DNA of 33,812 nt, from contig NW_004440426.1 in NCBI RefSeq assembly GCF_000330505.1, positions 603,246-637,057 on the forward strand, in the 5' to 3' direction. Positions 1-9,387 of this stretch are shown here, in pieces. The first letter of the stretch is position 1. Every line of letters starts with the position of its first letter. Both the position numbers and the translations under genes were made by a program. The DNA is from Entamoeba invadens IP1. Lineage: Eukaryota; Evosea; Mastigamoebida; Endamoebidae. The notes beneath the pieces were generated by a model. The model searched no databases. It saw only the letters and a list, made by a program, of their open reading frames with translations, and was not told where the DNA came from.

Positions 1-1
1 A

Positions 2-1255
2 CATACGCACCATTCACTTCAATCAATATATCCATGCTTCCCTTCAAACTCTCTCATTTTTACACTGTTTGGAATTTCACCACATGTTTCAGCTTTCAAA
101 CAATCAGTGACATGCCACGAAATAGCTTCCAGAGACTTAAAAGAATTAATCGATCAAGACACTTGGCTTTACTTCAACGTCGGTGGCTTCAGTGCGTCAA
201 GTCAAATTTGTAACGCTTCAAACATCAACATATACGGAATCCCACTTGGTTATAAAACTCCCAAAACTTACTTTGTTAACAACGCATTTCACTTCGATGT
301 TTATACCAAGGCGTTTACAGTCAATAAAGTCACCATCACCCCACTCTCAGTGTCTGGTTTAACTAATAGTAACGAAACTATAATCAAAACTATTACCACA
401 CCATTCAATCTGACAGACGACGTTTCAAAGGTGACATTTTACTTCTCTTCACTTCAGCACGAGGTACATTCTTCTCATGTAGTACTCGTATACTCACCAA
501 CGTACTTCGTCTCTTTATTCATCCGAAATTTTTTTGTGCTTTGCGTCGTTGGAATTATATATATAGTTTATTTAACTAAAATGAAAACTATATTTGTGGC
601 ACCGAATCACAGCGAATTTTGGTTTGCGATGCAACACCAGGGCTTCGCTGTAATCACCGCGTTTATAATAACCTTTTTCTTGTACATTTTTGTATCAGAG
701 ATCACATTCAAAAGTCCAAGTCACTTTTTTATAATGAGTTATATTATAGCGACACCATTATGTGGATTTTTCTTGGCGTGTTTCAGCCAAAGTGTGTTAA
801 AATATAATAAAGTAATTATTTACAGTGGGACACTCCAATTCGTTGTTCTGGTCATACTTTTTATAACGGACGTTTTTCAGGAAAAGGAAGAACAGAGGTA
901 CAACGTGTGGACGTCTGTGGTACTGTTAAGCGTTGGGGAGGTACTAGTGAATGTAATGAACATGCTTTCGTTTTGCTATTTATTGAAAGAAGAAAAGAGT
1001 AGTGAAGAGAACAAAAGTCAAAGTAATATGTCGACGAGTTTCATTTGGGGTGCTATCTTACTGTCTTCATGTGTTATTGCGAAGTGTAGAGATTCATTAA
1101 TATACTCGATTGTTGTATTACCACATCAAATAACAGTTTGTAATTACTGGAATGTTGGGTTCAATGTTGTGATGACTTTATTCATTGCGACGTATTTGAA
1201 TACCATCTTGAGGAAAATATTCTTACTTGTTTGTTTCTTTATATTTAATTTATAG
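2..1255 (+). CDS. Multi-pass membrane protein, 5' end outside window
   Basis: The reading frame is open from the first bases of the window, so the N-terminus is missing; the GTG at 107 is internal and not a start. The visible part has a luminal or extracellular-looking region of about 165 residues with N-x-S/T sites, followed by about seven hydrophobic segments (first one around 537-590, the last ending at the C-terminus). An extracytoplasmic domain followed by seven helices resembles the GOST/GPR107-Wntless general architecture, but I see no family motif that proves this. The C-terminus is hydrophobic with no tail. It ends at TAG 1253-1255. Function unknown; a membrane receptor or trafficking protein is an inference from topology only. 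Confidence 0.7.
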   Translation, partial: HTHHSLQSIYPCFPSNSLIFTLFGISPHVSAFKQSVTCHEIASRDLKELIDQDTWLYFNVGGFSASSQICNASNINIYGIPLGYKTPKTYFVNNAFHFDVYTKAFTVNKVTITPLSVSGLTNSNETIIKTITTPFNLTDDVSKVTFYFSSLQHEVHSSHVVLVYSPTYFVSLFIRNFFVLCVVGIIYIVYLTKMKTIFVAPNHSEFWFAMQHQGFAVITAFIITFFLYIFVSEITFKSPSHFFIMSYIIATPLCGFFLACFSQSVLKYNKVIIYSGTLQFVVLVILFITDVFQEKEEQRYNVWTSVVLLSVGEVLVNVMNMLSFCYLLKEEKSSEENKSQSNMSTSFIWGAILLSSCVIAKCRDSLIYSIVVLPHQITVCNYWNVGFNVVMTLFIATYLNTILRKIFLLVCFFIFNL

Positions 1256-2222
1256 TTTTTTGTTATAAAGAATAATATTTATTTATAGAACTCCACGTAT
1301 GCAGTCTACTTGTATAGTCTATCTTGTTTACTTACTGTTTTATTCAATATAATGTCTATTGGATATATCTCATTTAGAGTGTTGATAGACGTGAGTGTGA
1401 CGTCGGTATTCTTTTGCTTCGCAGATACGTTTTTGTCGTTTTAAATACAGTACATCTTTGATTTGTTTTTTGATCAAATTTAATGTTTTTTTAATTAGAA
1501 AAGAATAACAATTAAATAAGAACACAAATCAATAATGAATCGACTTGTTATTATAAGTTCATTTTTAACATCATTTTATAATCAAGACTTTAAAGGACTT
1601 TAATTGTATATTAGAACTCATTACCTTCTATGCAAATACTGATTTAAGACTAAAAAACAATCTAATTCTTTTTCATATAATCGCTACTACTTTTACTAGT
1701 AGCTCGATTTTGAAGTGTCTTCAACTTTGTATTGAACTTTATTTTAACCCACTTTTGGTTGTATTTCAAATATCAAATTATTTCCTTTTAAATAAATATT
1801 ACAACTAACCACTTTCAAATAACTCGATTCCCAAATGTGAAGTGATTTGCTTATTTGCAAAAACTCCATTTGCAAATCCTTCTTTTTTCTCCCATCACAA
1901 GATATAAATGACTCATTACCCGGTTCAATACGATTCATCTCCACAAAAAGAAGTTTGTCTCTATAACAAAAAAAAAATGAAAAGAAATTGTTCTATGAAT
2001 TTTTTGATTTTTTGGACTTTATTTGAACTTGAAACCAAATCGTCATTATTTCTTTTCATGTCTCCACGGAGACCCTTTCCTTCCAAAAAACCGAATTTCT
2101 GTGCTATTTTGTAAAGTAAGGAGGAATGTGCCTAAAAAGACCAACCAGAAAACCCATTAATACAATCCACAATTAAACAACAGACGTTTCAACTTGAATT
2201 GAACTTAAAATACTAGCAACCC
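1256..2222. other. Intergenic, AT-rich
   Basis: No convincing gene. Short open frames on both strands are low-complexity or lack starts. A 44-codon protein-like stretch on the minus strand (about 1310-1441) has no start codon and is preceded directly by TAA. The last 30 bases hold the promoter of the next gene. Confidence 0.6.
2196..2206 (+). promoter_or_regulatory. GAAC-like core promoter element
   Basis: ATTGAACTT lies about 20 nt before the ATG at 2223. It matches the Entamoeba GAAC element (close to AATGAACT), which in E. histolytica lies between the TATA-like box and the start. It supports the ATG chosen for the armadillo gene. Confidence 0.45.
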
Positions 2223-4466
2223 ATGGTCCGTGAATTGTGCCAGAAATTATTAACGCTGAAAGAAGAGACTGACATCATTGAGACGTACGACTCTATAATT
2301 GGTGAATGTCAAGACAAAGAGAAAGGGACTGAGTCCAAACAATCCTGTCTTGAAGAAAATTTGCTCCAGTCGATTATTCGTGACATCCAAAGCACATCCT
2401 CTGACGTCGTCCGTTCTGCAGGAGCTGCTCTTCGTTGTCTTCTCACCAACTTTGAGCCTGCGCAGAGTTCTGCTGTTAAAAGTGGTTTACCGACAATAGT
2501 CGCTTCACAGTTACAAAAGTACAGCGACATCCCAGAGATCTCTGGTGTCTTATCGGGGTCTATTTGGGGCATGGCTGACAGTCAACACAAGAACTTGTTA
2601 GTCAATCCACAAATAGCCAATGCGCTTTCTTCTGCTCTCAATACAGAGAATGAATTTGCACTGACAAGTGCCGTTGGTGCCTTACTCACGTTGGCCGAAG
2701 ATGACGACTTTGTGAAGTTACTTGGGAAGACTCAAATATTCAAGCAAATCGCTGGACTCACTCCAGTCGCCGTGAAGGATGAAGCTCTTGCGCGTATTAT
2801 TGGAGGGTTTCTATGTAACGCAGCTGGTGAATCGACAACACAAAAGTTGTATCAAGCGGCCAATGGGATCGACTCGATATTACAGATTTTGGAGGCGCAT
2901 CAGAGTAACGTGCAAATCATCTCGAGGATCTTAAGTGGCATCCGGTCATTGAGTTCTGATGACACTGGCGTGTTAGAAGATCTTATTAAAGTGTCTAAGA
3001 GATTTATAACAATTGCTGAGACTCACCCGAGTGAAGAGGTAGTTGTCCCATTGTTAGGGATTTTATTTAACTTCTCACAGACGGACTCGATGGAAGAGGA
3101 GGTCCACAACACGTGCACTGTAGTTGTTCAAAAGTTCTGTGCTGTGTCTAAAGATGCCTCTAAAATAGCACTTGGGTACTTTATGAATCTGTCGACATGC
3201 GAAACGGTCGCAAAGGAAATGGCGAAGTCTGATGTGATCACTATGGAAGTGAAAAAGGCGATGGACAAGTATGAGAGTGTCGAGAAGATCATAACTCGAG
3301 GGTGTGGGTATCTCCAGAACATATCTGACTTTGAAGAAGGCCGCGATGGGATCATGAAGAGTGGGATCACAAAGAATATCGTCGACGAGTTCAAAAAGCA
3401 TCAAGACGAAGAAGAAGTTGTGAAGTCTTGTTTGAGTGCGATACTTAATATGTCGCAAGAAGATGAATTAGCACTTGAGTTAATGAAGTTAGGAGCAGCC
3501 AAAGAGATTGATGAAGTTTTAAAGAAGAAGAAAGATGAAGAGATAGTGAAATTGGCGTTAGTCTGTGTTATTAACATCACCTCATCTGATGGGATTGATC
3601 AGTATTTAGAGAAAGACTGGGCCAAACACACTGTCGAATGTTTAGAGAAGTACACCGACAAATTGATTAAAGAAAAAGCAGTGACTGCTATATGTGGTAT
3701 TGCTATGGCTGGAAACGCGGAGAACAATTTGAAGAACGAATTGATTAAAGAAGGCGCTGTTGAGGCCCTTGCGAAGGCGTTCCACGTGTCGCAAGTCACT
3801 GAGACCAAAGCGTTGAATGCGCTCTTTGCGTTAAGTAGTGAGACGGAAGCTGCCAAAAAGATCATCGAAGCGCGTGTCTTAAGTTCTGCTGCGCAGACTG
3901 TGAAACTGTCAGCTGCGTGTTCCGAGAATTTCTGTGGATTAGTCGCCAATTGTGCGAAGAGTCAAGACGTTCATCCCGACTTGATTACATATGTCGATGA
4001 TATCATCGCCGTCATCTCCGCTAAAAAGACTGAGAAAGCCGTTATGTTTGGGTTGAATGCTTTAATCAACTTATGTTCGAACAAAGAGACTAGAGAAGCT
4101 TTAAGAAAGTATGGAGTCGTCGCAATCGCAGCAAAGAGTATTTCTTCATTCAAAGCCGTCAAACAAATTGTCGTCTCCGGGTGGTCTGCGCTTGGAAACA
4201 TGTCGATCGACGAAGTGATAAAAACAACTGTAGACGCTGCTGGCGTCTTCGAGTTATGTGTCGACATTAGCAAATTGTATAAGGAAGACGAAACCGTCTT
4301 GGAAAAGATCGTCAACTTCATAGCCGCCGCTTGCAACAAGAGTCAAGACAATAAGAAAACCGTTAAAGAAAAGCTTCCCGCTTTACTCGACACACTCGAG
4401 GCTTCAGTCAAAAACCAGAAGACCAAGGAAATAGTACAGAAGATCAAGACGGCCGTTGGCTTATAA
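2223..4466 (+). CDS. Armadillo/HEAT-like repeat protein
   Basis: 747 residues, made almost entirely of alpha-helical repeats of about 40 residues. Typical armadillo signatures recur, such as LxxLLTNF near residue 72, GALLTLAEDD near 150, LSAILNMSQED near 412, VCVINITSSDG near 455 and LNALINLCSN near 612, where a small-residue/Asn position sits in the third helix. There is no enzyme domain, signal peptide or membrane segment. Such proteins act as scaffolds or adaptors (importin-, beta-catenin- or SmgGDS-like), but the repeats alone do not identify a partner. The start is the first in-frame ATG behind a GAAC box. The gene converges on the kinase gene with 135 bp between stops. Cytosolic location is inferred. 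Confidence 0.85.
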   Translation: MVRELCQKLLTLKEETDIIETYDSIIGECQDKEKGTESKQSCLEENLLQSIIRDIQSTSSDVVRSAGAALRCLLTNFEPAQSSAVKSGLPTIVASQLQKYSDIPEISGVLSGSIWGMADSQHKNLLVNPQIANALSSALNTENEFALTSAVGALLTLAEDDDFVKLLGKTQIFKQIAGLTPVAVKDEALARIIGGFLCNAAGESTTQKLYQAANGIDSILQILEAHQSNVQIISRILSGIRSLSSDDTGVLEDLIKVSKRFITIAETHPSEEVVVPLLGILFNFSQTDSMEEEVHNTCTVVVQKFCAVSKDASKIALGYFMNLSTCETVAKEMAKSDVITMEVKKAMDKYESVEKIITRGCGYLQNISDFEEGRDGIMKSGITKNIVDEFKKHQDEEEVVKSCLSAILNMSQEDELALELMKLGAAKEIDEVLKKKKDEEIVKLALVCVINITSSDGIDQYLEKDWAKHTVECLEKYTDKLIKEKAVTAICGIAMAGNAENNLKNELIKEGAVEALAKAFHVSQVTETKALNALFALSSETEAAKKIIEARVLSSAAQTVKLSAACSENFCGLVANCAKSQDVHPDLITYVDDIIAVISAKKTEKAVMFGLNALINLCSNKETREALRKYGVVAIAAKSISSFKAVKQIVVSGWSALGNMSIDEVIKTTVDAAGVFELCVDISKLYKEDETVLEKIVNFIAAACNKSQDNKKTVKEKLPALLDTLEASVKNQKTKEIVQKIKTAVGL

Positions 4467-4601
4467 AAGTTTTCTTAATCGACTCATTTTTTAATAGCTC
4501 TTTTCTTTTGAATCTACTAGAGTAATAAAATACTATATCTTATTAATTATTTACTATAAATTTATGGTTCAGAGATGCTGAAAATAGAATGGAGCATCTA
4601 C

Positions 4602-5608
4602 TCAATCAAACTGGATCATATCACTGAAATATTGGTGGCTCAGCGCTTTCTCACACGAAACCCTTCTATTGGGGTCATACCGTAACATCTTCTGGAGTAA
4701 ATCAAAGCCAGCGCCTTCGATGTTGACGTATCTATGAAGGGACGATATTGATATCTCTTGGAGAGGCTTATTATACCCTTTCATCTTATCGACGCCCTCC
4801 CATTTCGTCGAAGGTCCACTGTTTGGTGTTCCCAATATTTGATACATCGAAGAGACTATCGACCGTTCATCACAAAAGAGGATCTGTCCACTACACATTT
4901 CGGCGAAGATACACCCGATGCTCCAGACATCGACTGCTGGGCCATATATAGGTGCTTCAAAGTAAACTTCTGGTGGTCTATAGTATGGGGTTATAACACC
5001 TTTTGTGAATTGGTCGTAACTACTTCCAAATGGCCTCACCGATCCAAAATCTGCTATTTTCAAGATATCGTTGTTTGAAACCAATATATTTGCTGGCTTC
5101 AAATCCTATATATTAGTGGCTTAATTGTATATCATAAGGTAATAGAACAAACCCGGTGAAGTAAGAAATTGGCATGGAGATAACCCACACCAGACAGAAT
5201 CATATGTAAATACTTTTGTATTCGCTGCGGGTCATTTTTTAACTCGGTCTTGTCATGAATCTCTTGCTGTAAATCACTTGGCTCATACTCCATCACCATA
5301 AACAATTCATTTCGATGGAAATAGAAGTCGACAACGGGGACTATGTTGTCGTGCTGAAGCTCCCGCAACACTTTGATCTCACGTAAGATTTCTAAAGGAA
5401 ACTCTTCAAACGACTCCGTTATCTGTTTGTCTTTTTGTCCTAAGTCAAATCGTTTCACCGCAACTCGTTGTTTTGTTTGTAAGTCTATTCGGCGCGTGAC
5501 AGACCCATACGCACCATGTCCCAAATTATCCGCATCCGTGTTACCTTCTTTCTTAAAACGACGATTTTCAACTTCATAATAAATCTCCTGTGTTGGCTCA
5601 ACTTCCAT
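4602..5608 (-). CDS. CDK-type (CMGC) protein kinase, two exons
   Basis: Exons 5608-5153 and 5105-4602 give 319 residues. All key kinase elements are present: glycine loop GHGAYGSV near 30-37, VAVK lysine K52, PSTAIRE-like helix PLEILREI at 71-78, HRDLKPAN at 151-158, DFG at 171-173, and PPEV after the T-loop. The catalytic loop is created only by removing a 47-nt intron (GTTTGTT...ATAG) that splits HR from DLKPAN, which is strong support for the splice. CDK family members need a cyclin partner; the helix suggests a CDK7/9/10/11-like rather than a CDK1-like enzyme, but the exact subfamily is not resolved. DFG is followed by Ser rather than Leu. The start is the ATG at 5608, 24 nt behind a GAACT box; a longer Lys/Phe-rich extension to 5689 is judged non-coding. 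Confidence 0.88.
5106..5152 (-). other. Intron in CDK-type kinase (47 nt)
   Basis: Donor GTTTGTTC and acceptor ATATAG on the minus strand, phase 0 between CGG (Arg) and GAT (Asp). Removing it restores the HRD catalytic loop. Confidence 0.9.
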
Positions 5609-5631
5609 ATGTTTTATTTTGAAGAAGAAAA

Positions 5632-5637
5632 AGTTCG
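5632..5637 (-). promoter_or_regulatory. GAACT box before CDK-type kinase
   Basis: GAACTT on the minus strand, about 24 nt before the ATG at 5608. It favours that start over upstream codons. Confidence 0.4.
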
Positions 5638-5689
5638 TTGTTTTTTTAACACAAATTTTTTTTATAATAATTACGATTTTTTTATCCAT

Positions 5690-6074
5690 TGTGCTCTATC
5701 TTTCTTTTACCAAAAAAGTGTATTCAGACAGGGTCTGGTAGACTTCTTCAATTGATAATCCAAGGCTCGAAAAACCATCAGAAGCAGGACATATCTCATC
5801 ACAATACATTTGTAGTATTAAGACAATTATTATACACTAGAAAGTATTTTTTGAAATAATTATGGGGTTCATTTCTTTTAAAAATAAAAAACGAACATTT
5901 TTTATTTTTAATTAAAAAAAACAATAATTAACTATTTCAACAATCAAATAAAATTTATTTATACTCTCTATGAGATTATAAAAAGAGCAAGTATAAGATC
6001 ATTTTAGTGCGTAAATAAATTGGTAAATAATACTCTAAATTTAATTAATGGGTCGATGCAATTGAATGAAAAAG
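5690..6074. other. Intergenic, AT-rich
   Basis: Between the 5' side of the CDK-type gene and the 3' end of the Yak1-like gene, both on the minus strand. Long A/T runs; no gene seen. Confidence 0.6.
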
Positions 6075-7571
6075 TTAATTATCTTTGGGCATCACCATCG
6101 GGTGGTATTTACTCCATGACTGCGCAGGGCTTTTGTATGAATCCTGTCTCGACCCAGGAGAGAAAATAAACGAGTCACCACTCTTAAGGCTATTCCCACC
6201 AATCGACTGTCCTCCCTCAAATTTCCTCCCATCAAACGTCTCATTTCGGTCTTTCCGATCTTTTTTCTTAGCACCGTCACGCCTCTTTCGTTCTTTCTCC
6301 CGTTTCCTCCTCTGTGCTTCTTCCCACGCCAGAACTGGAGGTGTCATTGGTTGGAGTGTGAACGGATTTGGATTCAAAATATTCAGCACAATTCCTTTGT
6401 CAAGTGCCGAAGTAAAAACTGAATAATAGGCGTTGCACGTGTAAGTTTGATATTTGAATTTCGATGGCATCACACTCGGTGGACACACAATTTTTAACGC
6501 ATCGTCCGCGCTTAAAGCTGAATCTCCTGGGAAGTTTCTGCATGGTGGTACTGGCGAAGGCGGTTGATACATTTGTGGTAAAATTCGGTTTTGCAAAAAA
6601 GGGTGTTTCAGAGCTTGTCCTGGCGTCAATCGAATTTCAGGATCCCAACAAAGCGTTCGATTCAAAAAGTCTAGGTAAGACACCCTCGCCAACTTCAAGT
6701 TTTGTGGTGATTTTATTGTCAACGAGAGCCTCTCGGTAAAGTGTTCCAGACTTTTATAGTGGTGAAATTGTTTAAATGGCTCCAACTTACATTTATTTTC
6801 AAACTCAAACTCGTCTCTACTTTTGAAGACCCATCCATTCACTTCCATTTTGAAATATTTCCGCGTGTTGGTCCCTTGTTCCAAGACATTCCGCGGAGGC
6901 ATTCCAAGCATTTTTATAATCCGTTCCAATTGGTTATATTCGGAACTTCCGGGGAATATCGGAATGCCAAGAATCAACTCGGCAGCAATACACCCAAAGC
7001 TCCACATGTCAATGGCTGAGTTGTACTTAATTCCTAATATCACTTCTGGGGATCTATAGTGTCTCGATTGTATGTATGTGTATAGCGTTGAGTTCTCAAA
7101 GCACGAACTGCCAAAATCTATCAACCGAATGTTTGTTGTGTTATCAACTAACAGGATATTTTCTGGCTTCAAGTCACAGTGGGCGATGTTGTTGTTATAC
7201 AACACGTCTAAACTCTCGCCAACCTGCTTAAGTATCAAAACGGCGAGCCTCAGCTTAAGTCCTTTGCATTGTTGTTGTTTCAGGAGTTCAAACAAATTCA
7301 TCCCAAGTAACTCAGTTACTATGCAGATGTGGTTATAAAACACAAAATGGTCAAAGAGACGTAACGTGTGTCCCGAACAGTCCACATCAAACCGTGAGTT
7401 TATCAACTCCAAAACTGCGATCTCAAGCATCCCTTGTCGCATATAGGGAGGCCGATTCTTTAACACCTTAATAGCTACCTCCCTGTTGTTCACTTCGTCA
7501 AACGCCTTGACGACTTGGCCAAAGGCTCCTTGTCCAAGTCCAGATAACACTTTATACCGTGAATTTGGCAT
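6075..7571 (-). CDS. Yak1/DYRK-type protein kinase
   Basis: 498 residues from the ATG at 7571. Kinase motifs: GQGAFGQV near 13-20, VAIK lysine K35, helix-C Glu50, HCDLKPEN at 131-138 (HCD instead of HRD is a DYRK hallmark), DFGSS at 152-156, and the activation-loop YTYIQSRHYRSPEV, where the second Tyr of YxY is the autophosphorylated residue in DYRKs. YTYIQSR is closest to Yak1. The C-terminal tail (about 405-498) is Lys/Arg-rich then Ser/Gly-rich and probably disordered, with possible nuclear localisation signals. Yak1 kinases act in growth and stress signalling; in this organism the role is an inference. The TTG at 7601 is too far upstream; the ATG at 7571 lies about 30 nt behind a GAACT box. 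A strong inverted repeat lies just upstream. Confidence 0.9.
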   Translation of the reverse strand: MPNSRYKVLSGLGQGAFGQVVKAFDEVNNREVAIKVLKNRPPYMRQGMLEIAVLELINSRFDVDCSGHTLRLFDHFVFYNHICIVTELLGMNLFELLKQQQCKGLKLRLAVLILKQVGESLDVLYNNNIAHCDLKPENILLVDNTTNIRLIDFGSSCFENSTLYTYIQSRHYRSPEVILGIKYNSAIDMWSFGCIAAELILGIPIFPGSSEYNQLERIIKMLGMPPRNVLEQGTNTRKYFKMEVNGWVFKSRDEFEFENKCKLEPFKQFHHYKSLEHFTERLSLTIKSPQNLKLARVSYLDFLNRTLCWDPEIRLTPGQALKHPFLQNRILPQMYQPPSPVPPCRNFPGDSALSADDALKIVCPPSVMPSKFKYQTYTCNAYYSVFTSALDKGIVLNILNPNPFTLQPMTPPVLAWEEAQRRKREKERKRRDGAKKKDRKDRNETFDGRKFEGGQSIGGNSLKSGDSFIFSPGSRQDSYKSPAQSWSKYHPMVMPKDN

Positions 7572-7600
7572 TTTTCCCGTTGTTTGTCTATTTGTCAACA

Positions 7601-7606
7601 AGTTCT
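7601..7606 (-). promoter_or_regulatory. GAACT box before Yak1-like kinase
   Basis: GAACT read on the minus strand, about 30 nt before the ATG at 7571. It decides the start codon. Confidence 0.45.
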
Positions 7607-7620
7607 TCCTTTAAAATTTT

Positions 7621-7703
7621 CGCATTAAATGTTGTGACGTTCTGTTTTTTCAGATATGACAACTTGAGAATGAGAAATACAGAACGGCACAACATTTAAT
7701 GCG
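7621..7703. repeat. Inverted repeat, 24-bp arms, hairpin-forming
   Basis: The left arm 7621-7644 and right arm 7680-7703 are reverse complements with one mismatch in 24; the loop is 35 nt. It covers the 3' end of the hypothetical gene (stop at 7625) and lies 50-132 nt upstream of the Yak1-like start, so a transcript end, a cis-regulatory stem-loop or a small insertion scar are all possible. Confidence 0.85.
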
Positions 7704-8050
7704 TAAAAATGACGAAAAAACGGAGAAACAAACGTCGGGTCGACGCCCGTGCCGAGGAGTTGCTCCGAGTAGATGATAAAGTCGTTGTTTTCATTGTCTT
7801 TGTTGTTGTTTTTGACTGGAGTTGATGGTGTTGTGATAGGCCTTTGGAAGAGAGATGAAAAATCAAGCTCGGGGTTGCATTGGTTAAGAATGTTGAACAT
7901 CCCGACCGTTGCGTGGAGGACAGACCTATCGACCGCAAGAGAAGCGACTTGCTGTGTGCCTGTTGGTTTTTTGTCAGATGTTACAAAATTTGTTGGTTCA
8001 ATTTCAAAGTGGTTGGACGAGACGATGAACGTTCTTCTGCGGTGACTCAT
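7625..8050 (-). CDS. Small hypothetical protein
   Basis: 141 residues from the ATG at 8050 (MSHRRRTF...). I do not recognise the family. It has a basic N-terminus, an Asn/Asp-rich segment (KNNNKDNENND) around residues 80-90, and no membrane segment or signal peptide. It is supported as a gene by coding-like composition and by a GAAC box about 45 nt before the ATG. The last 25 or so residues run through the inverted repeat at 7621-7703, so the C-terminus may be recent or the true end may lie elsewhere. It lies head-to-tail with the Yak1-like gene. Confidence 0.5.
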   Translation of the reverse strand: MSHRRRTFIVSSNHFEIEPTNFVTSDKKPTGTQQVASLAVDRSVLHATVGMFNILNQCNPELDFSSLFQRPITTPSTPVKNNNKDNENNDFIIYSEQLLGTGVDPTFVSPFFRHFYALNVVPFCISHSQVVISEKTERHNI

Positions 8051-8092
8051 CTGTCTGGTAAATTTCGAGTTTTTTGTTTTGAAATAAATTTC

Positions 8093-8100
8093 AAGTTCTA
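8093..8100 (-). promoter_or_regulatory. GAAC box before small hypothetical gene
   Basis: TTAGAACTTG on the minus strand, about 45 nt before the ATG at 8050. It is the best evidence that this short frame is a real gene. Confidence 0.4.
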
Positions 8101-8610
8101 ATTGACATTTTTCTCTCAAAGTTACTTTAGGAAATTGATTTTCATTGGCATGTATAATTAGTTGTTTATTGATAAATTATTAATTATTTATTAGTTCAAT
8201 AAATTGTTATTTTTTTTAGTTGTTTATTTTTTTAACCATTTTCATTTATATTTTTTACAATTCACAATATATATAAAAAAATTATAAAGTCTAATTCCCA
8301 GTTTTATGACAACTGTTGGGTTGGAAGTAGCTCCACTTTTCCTCGAGAAGTCAACAAATAAATGAAATAATGCTCTGAGATTTTCGGAACAAACGAGATT
8401 GACGACCAACAAGAACAAAAGCAGAAGAATCAATTTAAGAAATTCACCAATTCTTCATAGTAAACTCAACATTTCTTCTTGTCATTCAATCATGAGATTT
8501 AAAAAACAGAATAAGACGCAATATAAGACATTCAAAACCATGGGATAGTATATGAGAAAAAGGGAATGAATTATTGAATAGTACGATCAAATGGTAAAAC
8601 TCGAAATCAT
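8101..8610. other. Intergenic
   Basis: AT-rich spacer between two minus-strand genes. A 63-codon open frame (8433-8242) has a hydrophobic, signal-peptide-like beginning but starts with TTG, follows an in-frame stop closely and lies in the 3' flank of the DEK-like gene; I do not call it. Confidence 0.55.
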
Positions 8611-9387
8611 TTACTCCTTTTTGGTCTTCTTTTTAGTGTTCTTCTTCTTCTCACCATCATCTTCTTTAGGCTTCTTAACTGCTTTACTGTCGTCTTTCTC
8701 TTTCGACCCCTTTTTGGTCTTCTTTTTCTTCTCAGTAATACTCTCTTCATAGACGTTGTCAAGTTCTTCTTCATTCTCTTCTTCCTCCGGTTCTTCTTCT
8801 TCAGGTTCTTCACTCTCCTCTTTCTCTTCTTTGTCATCGTCATCACTCGAACTTGTCTGATTGTCTTCTTCCTCCTTTCCTGCGTCTTCATTCTCGTCAT
8901 AGAGTTCTTGGTCTTCGTCATCTTCTTCCATTTGCGCCTCATCGATTTCCTCTTCTTCTTCGTCTTCCGCTTGGTCTTCGAACTCGACCGTTTCATCTCC
9001 ATTAGGCCGCGTTGGTGTTTTAAAGAACGTGACCAAAGCCTCGACTTTATTCTCGTCTTCTTCAATCTTAAATATCGCACAAAGGGAGTTGATCTCTTCC
9101 GCAGTTCTTTTCTCCGCAGACGCTTGACATTTCTCGGCTTGGTCGTCGGTTTCAAACCCACAAAAAGACAAAATGTTATTCAATCGTTCTTTTTGAGATC
9201 CTTGGCGTTGATACAAAAGGCGATGAACTAAAATTTGTTCCGCAGCCGGCGCAGCGGTGAGCGCGGTTGAAAACAGTTTACTTGTCCCAAGCACAATTCC
9301 ATTGCCTTTATAACGGTCGACACCGCCAATAGTTCCTGTCCCCAGTCTTTCCGGTTTTTTTCTCTCTGACCTTGTTCGTCTTCTCAT
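8611..9387 (-). CDS. DEK-like chromatin protein
   Basis: 258 residues from the ATG at 9387. Residues about 40-145 resemble the SAP-like core of DEK: a conserved stretch around LVHRLLYQRQGSQKERL, an ILSFCGF segment, and a helix ending near LVTFFKTP. The C-terminal half is a long Glu/Asp tract followed by a Lys-rich tail, the usual layout of nuclear DNA- or histone-binding proteins. DEK binds DNA and histones and affects chromatin topology. The acidic tract makes a misleading Arg/Lys-rich frame on the same strand at 8607-9161, which is a shadow. A TTG-initiated extension to 9411 is less likely than the ATG. Confidence 0.75.
   Translation of the reverse strand: MRRRTRSERKKPERLGTGTIGGVDRYKGNGIVLGTSKLFSTALTAAPAAEQILVHRLLYQRQGSQKERLNNILSFCGFETDDQAEKCQASAEKRTAEEINSLCAIFKIEEDENKVEALVTFFKTPTRPNGDETVEFEDQAEDEEEEEIDEAQMEEDDEDQELYDENEDAGKEEEDNQTSSSDDDDKEEKEESEEPEEEEPEEEENEEELDNVYEESITEKKKKTKKGSKEKDDSKAVKKPKEDDGEKKKNTKKKTKKE

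Noticed and set aside
1310..1441. Protein-like 44-codon open stretch on the minus strand
   Set aside because: No ATG, immediate upstream TAA, no recognisable splice acceptor; too short to call.
8242..8433. Small secreted-looking protein with hydrophobic N-terminus
   Set aside because: TTG start just behind a stop, no promoter box, AT-biased tail; lies in the 3' flank of the DEK-like gene.
8607..9161. 184-codon Arg/Lys-rich frame on the minus strand
   Set aside because: Shadow of the Glu/Asp and Lys tracts of the DEK-like gene in another frame.
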